A DNA stretch of 64,000 bases from Tausonia pullulans (lineage: Eukaryota; Basidiomycota; Tremellomycetes; Cystofilobasidiales; Mrakiaceae), in NCBI GenBank assembly GCA_951802195.1, contig OX637623.1, forward strand, positions 1,116,001 through 1,180,000, in the 5' to 3' direction. The notes beneath the pieces were generated by a model, which was given only the letters and a program-made list of their open reading frames with translations, ran no database searches and was not told where the DNA came from. Numbering within the stretch: position 1 is the stretch's first letter; the number at the start of each line of letters is the position of its first letter. Below, piece by piece: positions 54,139 through 64,000 of the stretch. The position numbers were made by a program, and so were the translations under genes.

Positions 54139-55677
54139 TTACTCCTCCTCGTCCGAGCCGTCCTCATCACCGGAGACCTCGGCGTTCTCGCGCTCGACCT
54201 TGGCCATGAGGGCCGCAAGCTCGAGGTCCTCGGCCTCCGAGACGGCCTTGGGCTGCAAGGCGCGGAAAGGACGAGGGTGAGAAAGTGTGGGGCCGGTCCA
54301 GCGAACGACGAGCCAGAACTCACCTTCATCTTCACGCTCATGCTGCCTCCCATCTCGGTGATCTTCTCGTCAATGACGACCAGCGCCTTCTCCATGAGCT
54401 CCACGCCGCCCGTCTTGTCCGTCGAGTTCGTGGTGATGACGTAGAGCGGGGGGGCGACGAGCCGGATCTTGATCGGGACCGTCTCAGTCGAGAGGGCCTC
54501 TCCAGCCTTGAGGGCGGCCTTGATGGCGTCGATGCCCTCGTACGAGAAGCACTTGACCTCGACGTCGGCACGGATCTTCATCGCCTTCGGGGTCAGTCGG
54601 CGGGCGATGTTCTCCTGGAGAGCCTCGAGGAGCTCGCCGTGGATGTTGAGGCCTTCGAAGACCTTCTCCGACTCGCTAGAAGAGTGGAGAAAGAGGGAGA
54701 GAGGACCGAACGAATGAGCCACACAGGGCGGCAGGGGCTAGCTAGAGAGGAGAAGAAGAGAGCGGCAACGTACCTGACGGAGAGCTTGAAGGCGTCGTAG
54801 CAGTGCCCGTACTTCTTGCCGAGCGGCCAGGCAACCTCCTTGTAAAGCATCTCGACGTCGACCTCCATCTTGCCAGCGACGTGGGTGAGGACAGAGTGAA
54901 CGAGCTTGCCCTTCTCGTACTTCTCCTCGCACTTCTCAATGTCCTCGGCCGAGACACGACGCTTGGAAAGGTCAATGTATCCTGATCAAACGGATGGACT
55001 GTCAGTGAGAACATCCCAAGGAGAAAGGCGAGGGCTGAGCGAGCCCGGAAAGAGACAGGCCAGATGCAAGATATAAAGAGAGTTCGAAGGGGGAGGTACG
55101 CGCCCTGCTCTCTTGCTCCTGCGACGCTTCTCCCCCTTTTCTCCCTCCACCTCCAGGACGCGTCAGGCTCTCCTGCCCTCTGCTCCCATCAAAGTCAAAG
55201 CAGGGCTTCCCATCCTGAGCCTTCCGGACAATTTGTCGCCTGGCTCTCATTATCCACCCCCTTTTCTCCCTTCTCTGAAAACGCGTGCTGCCGAACTCAC
55301 CCTTCTCCTTGTCGACACGGAGGACGACGACGACCTCGTTCCTTCCGACACGGATAAGCTTCTGGATCGACCTGATACGTCTCCGGGAGAGCTCAGACAG
55401 GAGGATCATGCCCTCGACGTTGTCGTACTCGAGCTGCCGGGGGGGACATAGGACGAAAGGAATGAGAGAAAGAAGGGAGGGTGGGAGGGGGGGGAGCGGG
55501 GTGGACGTGTCAGCTTGAAGGACTCTTCTGTCTCTCTCTCTCGGCTGCTGCGGCTGTTCCTTCCCAAGCTGACGAAGGACTTACGAGCTTGACGTAGGCT
55601 CCCATCTCCGCGATCTGCTTGACCTGGACCATCACGAGGTCATCGACCTCCGGGTACTTCTCCTCGTAGTAACGCAT
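54139..55677 (-). CDS. SUI2: Translation initiation factor eIF2 subunit alpha
   Basis: Alpha subunit of eIF2, which delivers initiator tRNA to the ribosome and is the target of stress kinases. Exons 55677-55585, 55433-55301, 54981-54774, 54675-54324 and 54252-54139 give 299 aa, the usual length. The S1 domain reads [20 protein letters not shown], then [20 protein letters not shown] with the regulatory serine (Ser51 in the mature numbering) in ELSRRRIRS intact. [19 protein letters not shown] and [18 protein letters not shown] follow. The C-terminal domain contains [20 protein letters not shown] and [15 protein letters not shown]. The acidic tail ends DEDGSDEEE. Gcn2-type control should therefore be possible. 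Confidence 0.96.
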
Positions 55678-56324
55678 GGTGGCTTAGGCGGAAGTAAGGG
55701 TCGCGGGAAGCGGAAGAAGTGTTGTGGGGAGGAGGTGGGTGGGAAAGTCCTTGCGGGTCGATGATGAGTCGCTCGGAGTGAGAGACTGGGTACGACGGGC
55801 GTGGAAGTAGGACTGGAAGGATGGGACGGTGGTGGATGAGGGGAGGAGGGGCCTCGCGCGTGAGAGTGAGTTGAGTCGTCCGTCGAGCAAACAAGAGCAG
55901 CCTCCGATTTTAAGTCACGGTCGTTGACAACCATCAATCACTTCGCTCTACAGCTCCCACGTTCTTTCGCTCAGCACGAGTGACCAAATCATTCCAGCTT
56001 ATATGGACGATCAATCTGTATCTCTCGGTTCCGGTTTCATTTACAAAAGATGCGCGCGCAGTTCATCTTGGCGAAGGCTTGCTGTCGACCGCCAGTTTCT
56101 TTGGCGGCTTCTACTTCGTTGGACGGGGAGGGGGATGTCGTCCCTGAGAGTACATTGGCGTTCAGAGCAAGGGAAGTTCATATGATGAGAGTGAAACCGC
56201 ACAGTCTTGAAGGAGACTAGGGCGGAGATGAGCTACGCAGTAAGCGGGTAGAAGACGAAGCAGCCTCAACCCATCGTGGTGCGCATCTACCTGGGCTCTA
56301 GCTGGCCTAGCAGTAGCCTACGAG
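55678..56324. other. intergenic, eIF2-alpha promoter / MND1 3' end
   Basis: No gene is seen. The 5' flank of eIF2-alpha (55680-55920) is purine-rich on the plus strand, so its leader is pyrimidine-rich. The part from 55930 to 56320 is ordinary sequence, probably the 3' end of MND1. Confidence 0.55.
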
Positions 56325-57590
56325 TCAGAAAAGAAGGAAAGGGAGTAGGACGCATCGACGATTATGTGAACGCAGACCGCCGTTCAGAGGATCAGCAGGA
56401 CCCACTCGCATGACAGAGCAAGCCAGAGGGGGAAGGGACTTGCCTTCCTCCCAGTCGTCACCTGAATATCAAAGTTTGCTATCAGTCCGCGAAGGCCTTC
56501 GGTCGCCGAGAGCGGGAGAATTGACCGATCTCAAACATCTGCCTCAGCTCGCTCTCCTCCACGCCGTTGTTCCTCCCATACGAAAGCAGAACAAGGACGT
56601 TCTCTACCCGCTCGAGCAAGGGTTAGTGCTGTACATCCCGGAGCGAAGAGGACGATGGATAGATATACCGGTGTACCGACAAGCCTCCTCCCGCGCAATA
56701 ATTCCGGCGCGCCGCTTGGTCTCGAGTGCTCTAGGGTCGGCGGCCCCGTACCGGGTGATCTCCGCCTCGAGTGCGAGTGATGTCGCGCGGAGGGACTCGA
56801 AGCGGGTGAGGAGGGCTGCGCGCTCGTCCTGGATTAGAAGGATGGGATGAGAAAGGTAAAAGTATGTGCGCCCATCGAAAGAGAGGCAAGATGTGGAGGA
56901 CTTGCGGAGGCCTCCCTGCCTTCCTTGAGGGCCTCAATTTCGTGCTCGAGGCGGTTGACCTTTGTCTTGAGAGCCTCGAGCTCCGCCTTCTGGCCATCGA
57001 GGCTGTTCTTCTTGATTGCTCTGAATACGGGAGGTCAGCAGTCGCGTCCGATGTCCAGCCCGATAGAGTGGAAGCTGCGAAATAATCTTACGAGGCTTGG
57101 GAGGGGAAGGACCAATAGTCTTCGTAGCAAGGGCCGTCAGAATTTCAGCCAGCTCTCCTCCTATGCACGACGAACAGTTGCTAGTGCCGATCTGATAAGA
57201 GAGGAAAGAAGGTGAGTGCCCGAAGAAGGACGCATGTAGTCAGGGCGCTCTTGCCCTTGCCTTGTCAAACTGGCAGCTCCCCTCGTCTATGAGCTCCTGC
57301 AGGACATCCTTCACACTCTGGCTCACTGGACCGAGAAGCTTGTCAGGGAGATCTAAGCTAGAGATGTCCCGATTAGGACAGAGGGGCGGACCGATGCCCT
57401 TTGATTTCTGTGCAAGCTGGTTTGAATCAAGGAATCAGCGATCACCGACCGATGAATGCGTTCTCCCCGATGTTTCGCGGACCTTCTCGAGCTCTCTCAA
57501 TTGATAGAATGATGCTGTCTCGTGGAGGAGCTCGATCATCTTGGTTCGCTTCTCCTGAGCCGAGAGACCGCGCTTGGACTGGGAGGTCAT
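56325..57590 (-). CDS. MND1: Meiotic recombination protein Mnd1 (Hop2 partner)
   Basis: Subunit of the Hop2-Mnd1 complex that assists Dmc1/Rad51 strand exchange in meiosis. The winged-helix start reads MTSQSKRGLSAQEKRTKMIE, then FYQLRELEK, KGIVSQSVKDVLQELIDEG and IGTSNYYWSFPSQA, a near-perfect Mnd1 signature. Coiled-coil segments follow (KKNSLDGQKAELEALKTKV, LLTRFESLRATSLALEAEIT), and then NVLVLLSYGRNNGVEESELR. Exons are 57590-57483, 57416-57392, 57325-57261, 57191-57176, 57119-57092, 57020-56906, 56828-56669, 56610-56526 and 56461 onward. Introns after exons 3 and 6 start with GC (gcaagg, gcaagt). The join between 56669 and 56610 is off by phase with any GT-AG choice I found, so a splice choice or a frameshift remains unresolved. 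The 3' end is also uncertain: read-through stops at 56325, but a third GC-AG intron would move the stop to 56308. Confidence 0.82.
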
Positions 57591-58128
57591 GCAGGTTTCA
57601 GTCGACCAGAACAGAGACTGCTCGTTCATGAAAGCGACTTGGGACGAGCCATGATGAGATGAGAGAAGAGGCTGTGGAGTTGAGCAATTGAGGCGGGAAG
57701 ACAGGTCAAAGTGATGGTTGAATGGACGGACAAAAGCGGGCGGACTCTCGAGGTTCGTTCGAGTGAGATCATCAGAGCACGGAGGGGTTACATGCCATCC
57801 CAAATTTCTGCTCAACCAGAGCGACTGCACACAAACAGTTGGGGACCAGAACCCATCGATATTAAACCTTGAGGGCAAGTCGGTCCCCAGTCTGAGCCTA
57901 GAGCTCCAGTTAGCAAGCGTAAATCCCAAAGAAAGAAAGTGAGGAAGAAAGCGAAGGAACGGATAAAGATAAATAAAGAAACCCCGGGCGAGCCGCCCTC
58001 CGAGTGAAGAAGTGATATCGAAAGGGAGAAAAAAAGAGCCTGTCGTCGAGAAAACAACAGCGAGGAAAGGTGAAGCAAGATCTATGTAAGGAGAGACCAC
58101 ACCGGAGCATTCCTGGCCTCCGTAAAGC
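57591..58128. other. intergenic, MND1 promoter / bZIP 3' end
   Basis: No separate gene is supported in these 538 bases. A leftward open frame crossing the region (continuing RVLGEEQEDPVPLVPEWLEL from the bZIP 3' end) looks partly protein-like and could be an alternative 3' end of the bZIP transcript. Confidence 0.45.
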
Positions 58129-60481
58129 TCAAGCCATTCCGGAACCAGTGGGACCGGATCTTCCTGCTCCTCCCCCAGGACCCTGATCCCCAGCTCCCGA
58201 CGGCGCGCTCGGATGAGCCGCCGCCCCCCCGCTAGCAGCAGGATCAACGCGCATCCACCGATCGTTGACGATCTCGCAACCGCTGCTGAGGGTCGTTTCG
58301 TCATCGCAGCAAAGGTTGCTGGGCGGGTTGGCGTTGACGTCGAACGGCCGGTAGCTCGGATTAGCATTCAGGAAGATGGACTCAAATACTGGGGGTGGCC
58401 GATTGCCTGGTGGTGGGACGTGGGAGCCGGATCCACCAGCCCCACCCATGGGCATTGGGTAGAGGGCCTGCTCGGGCGACGTGGATGTGGGGAGTTGTTG
58501 AGCAGCCGGATGATGAGGCGAGACGTGAGGAGGGGCGTTGCCGCCGAAGGAGTGACTTGGCTGGAAGTGATGGGAGGAGGAGGGGTCGTATGCTTGCTGG
58601 TGCAAATGCTGGGAGTGAGAGGGGTGTTGATGGACGTAATTTGCTCGCCTGTCGTGGACATCAAAGTCGGGTTGGTGACCGTGCGAGTTGGGGCCGCCAC
58701 CGAGGAGCTGGTGATTAATGCCCTGCATGGGCGACTCATTCGCGCCCGAGGGAAGCATGTGTTGTGGGTTGGAATAACCCTGAGGCACGTGCCTAGCGAA
58801 AAAGAAGAATGGAAAGAGCAGGGAGGAAGAGAAGAAGAACGAGAGTTGAGTCAGTTCTAAGTCAAGAAGGGATCCACCTAACTTGGTCAACATTGATAAC
58901 AAATGCGGGGAAGACAGGCACACCCTCCTTGGCCAGGGGCAAACAAACAGACATCCTGCAATACAGCGTGCGTGCGTTTCGCTCTGCCTGCCTGGCCTCG
59001 ATCGAACTTGAACTCCGGAATATGATGTCGAGAGCAGAGAGGAAGTACGGCGCTCACTCATATGCGTAGTGACGAGAAGCGCCAGGGAGGCCGTTCGGCT
59101 TGGGACTGAGAGGCCTGGCGAGCTGGCTGTAGGATGATGACGAGGAAGCCGCCGATGAGGCGACGTTGGATCCGGGATGCGCCACGGAGTTGGGAGATGT
59201 CAGTGAGGTTCGCCGCGGGCCGGCAAGACGGGCGGCCTGCTGCTGGTGTCGATACGAAGGGCCGTTCCCGCCGTAGGTCGTTGGGTCATGCGAGGCCAAG
59301 AGAGGTGGTGAGTCTGAGAGCTTGAGGGCGGCCTGTGGAGGCGACGGTGGGGAGCCAAAATACGACGAAGGCCCCGCCTCGGGCTGGTTCGACGACGAAG
59401 ATGAATCGATGGATGTTCGTGCTGCAAGTGACAGCGGGGCAGGTGGCGGACGAGACCCAAGTAGAGAGGACCCCCGACGGCGGACGGAGTAGTCGCTGTC
59501 GTCCGGGAGTTGCGGGTAGGCCTGTTGGATGAGTTCGAGGCTCCGCGAGAGGAAAGCTCGGAGGTCGATCGCCTAGGAGGAAAAAAGAAGGGCAGGGGAG
59601 GGGCGGAGCGGGGGAGCCGGAGGGAAGGCGGGCGAGAAATGACAAGGGAGCAGGAGACAAAGAAGCGACAGGGTGGGTCAGTTTCATACGCGCACGGCCG
59701 ACCTCGACAAGAACATCTCCAAAAAAACGAAAGAGGGAAGAGCGTGAATATCTCCGGGCATCCTTCGATGAGACAGCGACCTGCATCCGGAGTGAAGAAA
59801 GGGGAGTGAAGAGAGAAGGAGAAAACAAAAAGAGGGAGAGCAAGAGAAAGGTGGAGCAAAGGAGGGGGCGGCCAAAGAAAGGTGCGGGGCAAACCACGCC
59901 CGGGAAGGCCGGCGCTCGAGCTGCAGATAAAGTGGGGAAGTCGGCGAAAGAGCAACATAATGCCGCTGACATGCCGCGACGACGGCTGTAGGCAGGAAGC
60001 CATGAGAGCCATGGAAGGCGAGGGTGGCAGCAGGCAGTGGAAAGAAGGAGAAGAAGAAAGAGAGAGGGAGAACGGAGAGGAGAACGGGATAAAGCGAGGC
60101 CACAACAAACTCACGTTGACCTGGGAGAGACCGGACTCGGTACCCTTGGCCGCCCGCTCCAGTCGCAGCTCCTCCTCGAGGTCCTCGACCCGGGCCTCGA
60201 GCGTCTTGACCTTCTCCTCGAGCGAGAACAAGTGCTGAGCCTTGCGAGCCCGGTAATCGCGCTGCAGGAAGGACAGATAGGTGAAGGGAAGGAAGAAAGG
60301 AATATTCAAGTTGTCGGACCCGTCAGCGACAGCCCTCGGTCCCGCCTCGCAGCGACGGCTCCCAATTCGCGTCCGAATAGGTGGGTGGGTGGGGTCGTCT
60401 TTCTGACATTCGACTATGCACCTGATGTATGAGCTGCCTCGTCGGTGGCAACGCCAGATTCGGTGCTCGTCCCCGGGTCAT
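58129..60481 (-). CDS. bZIP transcription factor
   Basis: Nuclear DNA-binding protein of the basic leucine-zipper class. Exons 60481-60422, 60261-60121, 59572-59058 and 58792-58129 close at 459 aa. The basic region spans the first intron (LPPTRQLIHQ joined to RDYRARKAQHL), a pattern like other basidiomycete bZIPs (LPPSRxxxxQRxxRxR). It is followed by heptads LFSLEEKVKTLEARVEDLEE and ELRLE. The conserved helix AIDLRAFLSRSLELIQQAYP follows. The rest is low-complexity Ser/Pro/His/Gly-rich sequence (HVSPHHPAAQQLPTSTSPEQ), typical of activation regions, with a Cys pair near the end (SNLCCDDETTLSSGCEI). The basic region is unusually close to the N-terminus (about residue 20). The 548-base second intron is long. 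Targets are unknown. Confidence 0.85.
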
Positions 60482-62483
60482 AGCGGGAGGCGCGGGAACG
60501 ATCGTACTGGTGGTGGAGAAAGGAAGGTGGGCGACTGTGGCGAGAGAGGGGGCCAACGACGTTGAAGCCGGGTGGACGAGGGAGGGGTGGGTTGCGGGCG
60601 TGTGTGCGGCGGGCGGAGCAGGCGGGAGAGAGGGGACGGCAGGTGAAAGGGACAGAGGCCGGGAGCTTTTCCGAAATTGAGGTTACTGGCCAAAAGGCCT
60701 TCTTTGCCACTCGCGGTCTCCTCTCTTTGGTGCTGTGCTTGTTTCTCACCGATGGGGCGGGCGGCGGCGAATACGGTGGAATGCCTTTATGGCCGCGTTT
60801 CAGTAGAAACCCCGGCAACGCGGGGTTGGGTGGGTCTCTCCCCGTAGAGTCCGAAGGCTGTCGACGTTCTTAATGTCTAGCTCGCTGCCCCTCTGTTCCC
60901 CATCCCCCTCTCTCGGCCGAGCAACCGCGCTGGCGCCGGCACAAGCCGGCCAAACTTGTTCATCCTCCATCACCGAGATCCGCCTTGCCTTGGCAGGAGG
61001 TGGCACGGAGAGGAAGGCGGGCCACACGGCTCGCCGCAGCGCGGCCAAGCTTAGACGATGCGAGCACATAATGTGCGTGGGCGTCTCAGCGGGCGCTCGT
61101 GCCCTCCCCCCAGCTAGCGTCCCTTCCTCCCTCAAGGGTTTTATGTTGTCTCAACTCGTTCCAAGTGATCGCATACATCGCCATCTCATGTGTCAACTCA
61201 ATCGAATTCGACGCCTGCCATAGAGTTTTCCGTGCCCGCGGGAACAAGGCGTATCCTTCCAACTCTCTTCTCCTTGCCTCCTTGCCCCCATGAAAGAGAG
61301 AAGTTTCAAACTAACGACGAAGTAATGCGCCCGGAATGATCTTTTCAAAACTTCCGGACTCCTTCGACTTATCCGACTCCGCCGGTCTCGTCGGCGTCCA
61401 TTAGGATGCAGATCCTTGAACACTTGCTCTCCACCTTAAATGCTTCCGAGGCAAACAGCCTTTCATTTTTTTCTCCGATAATTTCCTGCCGTACCCCTCC
61501 ACCGCTCTGATGCCGCCGACATTGCGCTAACCCCGCCCGCCTTTTGCCCGGGTTCCCCGAGTCCGAGACAGGCAACCGTGAATCCTTGTCCTTGTGCGAG
61601 GGATCCCGCGGCCTATACTGATGTTGAGACCTAGACGTCGTCGCTTTGAACCCCATTGTCCCTATGTTTCACCGACTCAACATAAGCGGCCTTTTGTATT
61701 TAAACATCGAATCACCCGCAAAGAACAATGGCCGTCTTCAATGGGAGGGGAAGGTTCGCAGAGTGCGCGCGCGGCCAATTTTGTCCCCCCGCCTCCTCTT
61801 CCTGCGTCGCCGCTGCCGTTGCCATTCGTTTGTTTAGCTCCGTAAGCTAAGCCCCAGGCTCAGTTTAAAATGGTTGCTTTTAGCGCAGCCGACCGTCGCT
61901 GTTGTATCTTCTCGCTAGGTCCTTGAGGTGCTGACGTGTATACTCAAGGTCATCTCTGTCAACTGCTTTCCGCACCGTTGTGAACCTGAGGGCAGAGCTG
62001 GAGCGCCAGCACGCAAACGACTTTGCGCTCTACAAAATCCGCCGCCGAGTGATTGACTAGTCCATCACATCTGTGTCATGGTGGAACAGATGAGGAAAGA
62101 GACGGAGAAGGGAGCACGGGTAGACCTGCTAAAGCTTTGGTGGAATAGGACAAGGGTGGGCCGCCATCACCAACCGACACCGCGTGATGGGGTTGCTCTG
62201 TGCTCAACTTTCGTCCCTGTTACTAAGTTGACTGCCATCTTCAATGGGCTAGGCCGCAGGCTCCGTCAGTTGCTTCATTTGCTCATTCTTTCCAATGCAT
62301 GTGCTGCTATTGCCTGGGATCCGTCTCGTCCAGGCCATCCGTCTTCACGCTACTGCTTGCGTGATGGTGGTGTGTCTGCGGGTGTGAGAGTCTGCGGGTG
62401 CGAGAGGAACAGAGTTTGGCGCGTGTTAGCTCGCTCTCGTCCAAGCAAGCCTGCCTGCTCTCCAAACCATCACTCACTTCTCA
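60482..62483. promoter_or_regulatory. 2-kb divergent intergenic region, bZIP / sulfite oxidase
   Basis: This is the longest intact promoter region in the window. No gene with recognisable features is present on either strand. It contains GC-rich palindromic elements such as GCCGGCacaaGCCGGC at 60935-60950 and an A/T-richer part around 61690-61900. Its length suggests complex regulation of at least one of the two genes. Confidence 0.55.
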
Positions 62484-64000
62484 ATGTCACACAACTCCCC
62501 CGCCATCGTCTACACTGACCACCCAAAAAATACTGAGCCTACGCTTGACGCCCTCGTCGCCCGGGAAAACTTCTACACCCCGCTTGATCTCGCCTTCCAG
62601 CGGAACCACGCCGAGTTCCCAGACGAAACCGCCTTTGCCGCGTTCTGGAAGCTGTCGGTCCTGGTTGAGGAGGGCGTAGTCGCGAAGCGTTGGGAGATCC
62701 CACGGGATCGGCTGGGGGAGGCGAGGAAGGGGCCCGGGACGGAGGAGGGCTCGGTTGAACGGGTGCTATGGGAGGGAGGATGGGATGACATGAGGACGGC
62801 GGTTGGCCAAGGTGGAGGGGACCGGAGACTGAGAGCTGCCCTGCAAGTGAGATTCTCCCTCCAAATGGGTTCCCCCACTTGCTTGTTCACATCGTTGTCT
62901 CCCTCAGTGTGCAGGCAACAGGCGCAACGAGCTCTCGAGGGTAAGGCAGACCGAAGGTGAGCGCGGGGTGCGGGGGAAACGACCAGCGTCCCGTGTTCGG
63001 ACAACCCCGATGACCTTCTCCCGCCCCCTTCGAATCAGGCATCCAGTGGGCCTCGGGCACCATCGCCAATATCTTATGGCAAGGATTGCCCCTCAAAGCA
63101 TTCCTCACGGCTCTGGGTGTTCCCTCGGACGAGAAGGTTTCGGGAATGTGGGCACACTTTGAGAGCGAAGTCTCCAAGTGTGAGGATGACAGCTACTACG
63201 GGGCGAGCATCCCGCTCGAGGACATCATGTACGTCACGCACCGTCAGCTTCTCTCAAGAGGAGTGGCTCACGCTTGCATGGCAAAAACAAAAAAAAAAAA
63301 GGTCTCCGAAAGCTGCTCCGTTTCTCCTAGCGCACTCGGCCAACGGCGCCCCTCTCCCACATAAGAACGGTGCGCCTTGCAGGCTCATCACCCCGGGCAC
63401 TATCGGCGCGCGCTCCGTCAAAGTACGCACGCCCTTCTGCTACTGAGGAGATGATTAAAGTCTGAATTCTCACACAACTCTCAGTGGATCCAACGCATCA
63501 TCCTTCGCCCCAACCCCTCGCACAACTACTACTTCGAGCTCGACTACAAGCAGCTTCCCCCCGATGTAACGGACCCTTCGCCCGAGGAGAAGGATGCGCT
63601 CATGCGCAAGACGCCGGCCATGTTCGATTTTCCGATGAGCCTTATGCTTGCTGAGGGGAAGGTCGAGAGAGGGGACGGTCAGAAGAAGGCGATTCGCATC
63701 CGAGGGTGGAGTGTCGGATCGGAGGGTGCGTTGCTCGTTTACAATGTCAGATACTGCTCGCTGATGTAGCACCTAACTAGGTGTCCCCATCGCCTCTGTC
63801 CAGCTCCGCTTCATTCCCTTCCACTCTCCCCCAGCCTCGCCTGACTTCGTCCCCGATCCAGCGCTCAATGCCGTTCGTGCGCTTGCAGCCGAAGAGTCCG
63901 GCGACAGTTCGTGGACAGAGGCGGCGTTGGAGGCGGGCGACCCGAGGGAGAGCGAGGGCGGGGATGGAGAAATGGGCGCAGAGTGGGGATGGGTGCTTTG
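62484..64000 (+). CDS. Sulfite oxidase-type molybdenum enzyme, N-terminal part (3' truncated by window edge)
   Basis: Molybdenum-cofactor enzyme of the sulfite oxidase/nitrate reductase family, probably oxidising sulfite to sulfate. Exons are 62484-62846, 62908-62956, 63039-63228, 63302-63422, 63485 to about 63725, and a last exon from about 63781 to the edge. The Moco-binding cysteine is in LQCAGNRRNEL. The SUOX-fold signatures continue with GIQWASGTIANILWQGLPLK, SYYGASIPLEDIM, LLAHSANGAPLPHKNGAPCR, LITPGTIGARSVKWIQRIIL and IRIRGWSVGSEGVPIASVQL, the start of the dimerisation domain. There is no cytochrome b5 domain before the Moco domain, so it resembles plant-type sulfite oxidase more than the animal enzyme. 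The fourth intron ends in a poly-A run instead of a pyrimidine tract. The C-terminus lies outside the window. Confidence 0.9.

Noticed and set aside
57435-58367. Alternative leftward frame downstream of the bZIP gene (RVLGEEQEDPVPLVPEWLEL)
   Set aside because: It looks partly protein-like but no clean splice pair joins it to the bZIP exons, and the simple stop at 58129 is more likely; noted as an uncertainty.
1-64000. Search for transposon ends, CRISPR arrays, rRNA and secondary-metabolite clusters
   Set aside because: No direct-repeat arrays with spacers, no transposase or reverse-transcriptase motifs, no rRNA-like segments and no cluster of biosynthetic genes were seen by eye; a proper database search could not be run.

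Overview
The window reads as nuclear DNA of a fungus, most likely a basidiomycete yeast or yeast-like fungus; a red-yeast type such as Rhodotorula or Sporobolomyces (Pucciniomycotina) would fit. This is an inference from four things: high GC content, densely packed genes on both strands without operons, many short GT-AG introns (mostly 50-110 bases, often with a CTGAC or CTAAC branch site close to the acceptor), and the protein families themselves. No ribosomal RNA, tRNA, CRISPR array or intact transposon was seen. Most coding models below were assembled by hand from exon-exon joins. In nearly all of them the phases close exactly on a stop codon, which is the main support for the boundaries given.

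Layout, left to right: 3' part of a NicO-type nickel/cobalt transporter (+); DML1/Misato (+); a very large INCENP/Sli15 (-); a maltose/galactoside-type O-acetyltransferase (-); RTP1/TANGO6 (-); the SANT-domain corepressor SNT1 (+); the Rab-GAP GYP8/TBC1D20 (-); an alpha/beta hydrolase (+); a 3-kb gene-poor stretch with decayed coding pieces; a GT90 (CAP10-like) glycosyltransferase (-); cytosine deaminase FCY1 (+); the APC/C activator CDH1 (-); a Hog1/p38-like MAP kinase (+); the fluoride exporter FEX1 (-); the Tat-SF1/CUS2 splicing factor (-); mitochondrial ribosomal protein mL41 (-); two unrecognised genes (+); IPA1/UBE3D (+); an unrecognised membrane protein (+); eIF2-alpha (-); the meiotic factor MND1 (-); a bZIP transcription factor (-); and the 5' part of a sulfite oxidase-type molybdoenzyme (+), which runs off the right edge.

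Most of this is housekeeping: chromosome segregation and cell cycle (INCENP, CDH1, MND1, Misato), RNA and translation (CUS2, IPA1, eIF2-alpha, mL41, RTP1), membrane traffic (GYP8) and ion or metabolite handling (NicO, FEX1, FCY1, sulfite oxidase). Neighbours do not form a pathway, as expected for a fungal chromosome.

The unusual signals concern gene structure and decay. The Hog1-like kinase has lost all three glycines of its ATP-binding loop, and its catalytic loop is spread over 8-14-base exons, two of them followed by GC-AG introns. MND1 also uses GC-AG introns. Microexons of 5 and 10 bases are needed in two other genes. GYP8 has large insertions inside its TBC domain. The 26.1-29.2 kb stretch holds an inverted fragment of the neighbouring GT90 gene plus a frameshifted gene remnant. 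No clearly undescribed multi-gene system was found.
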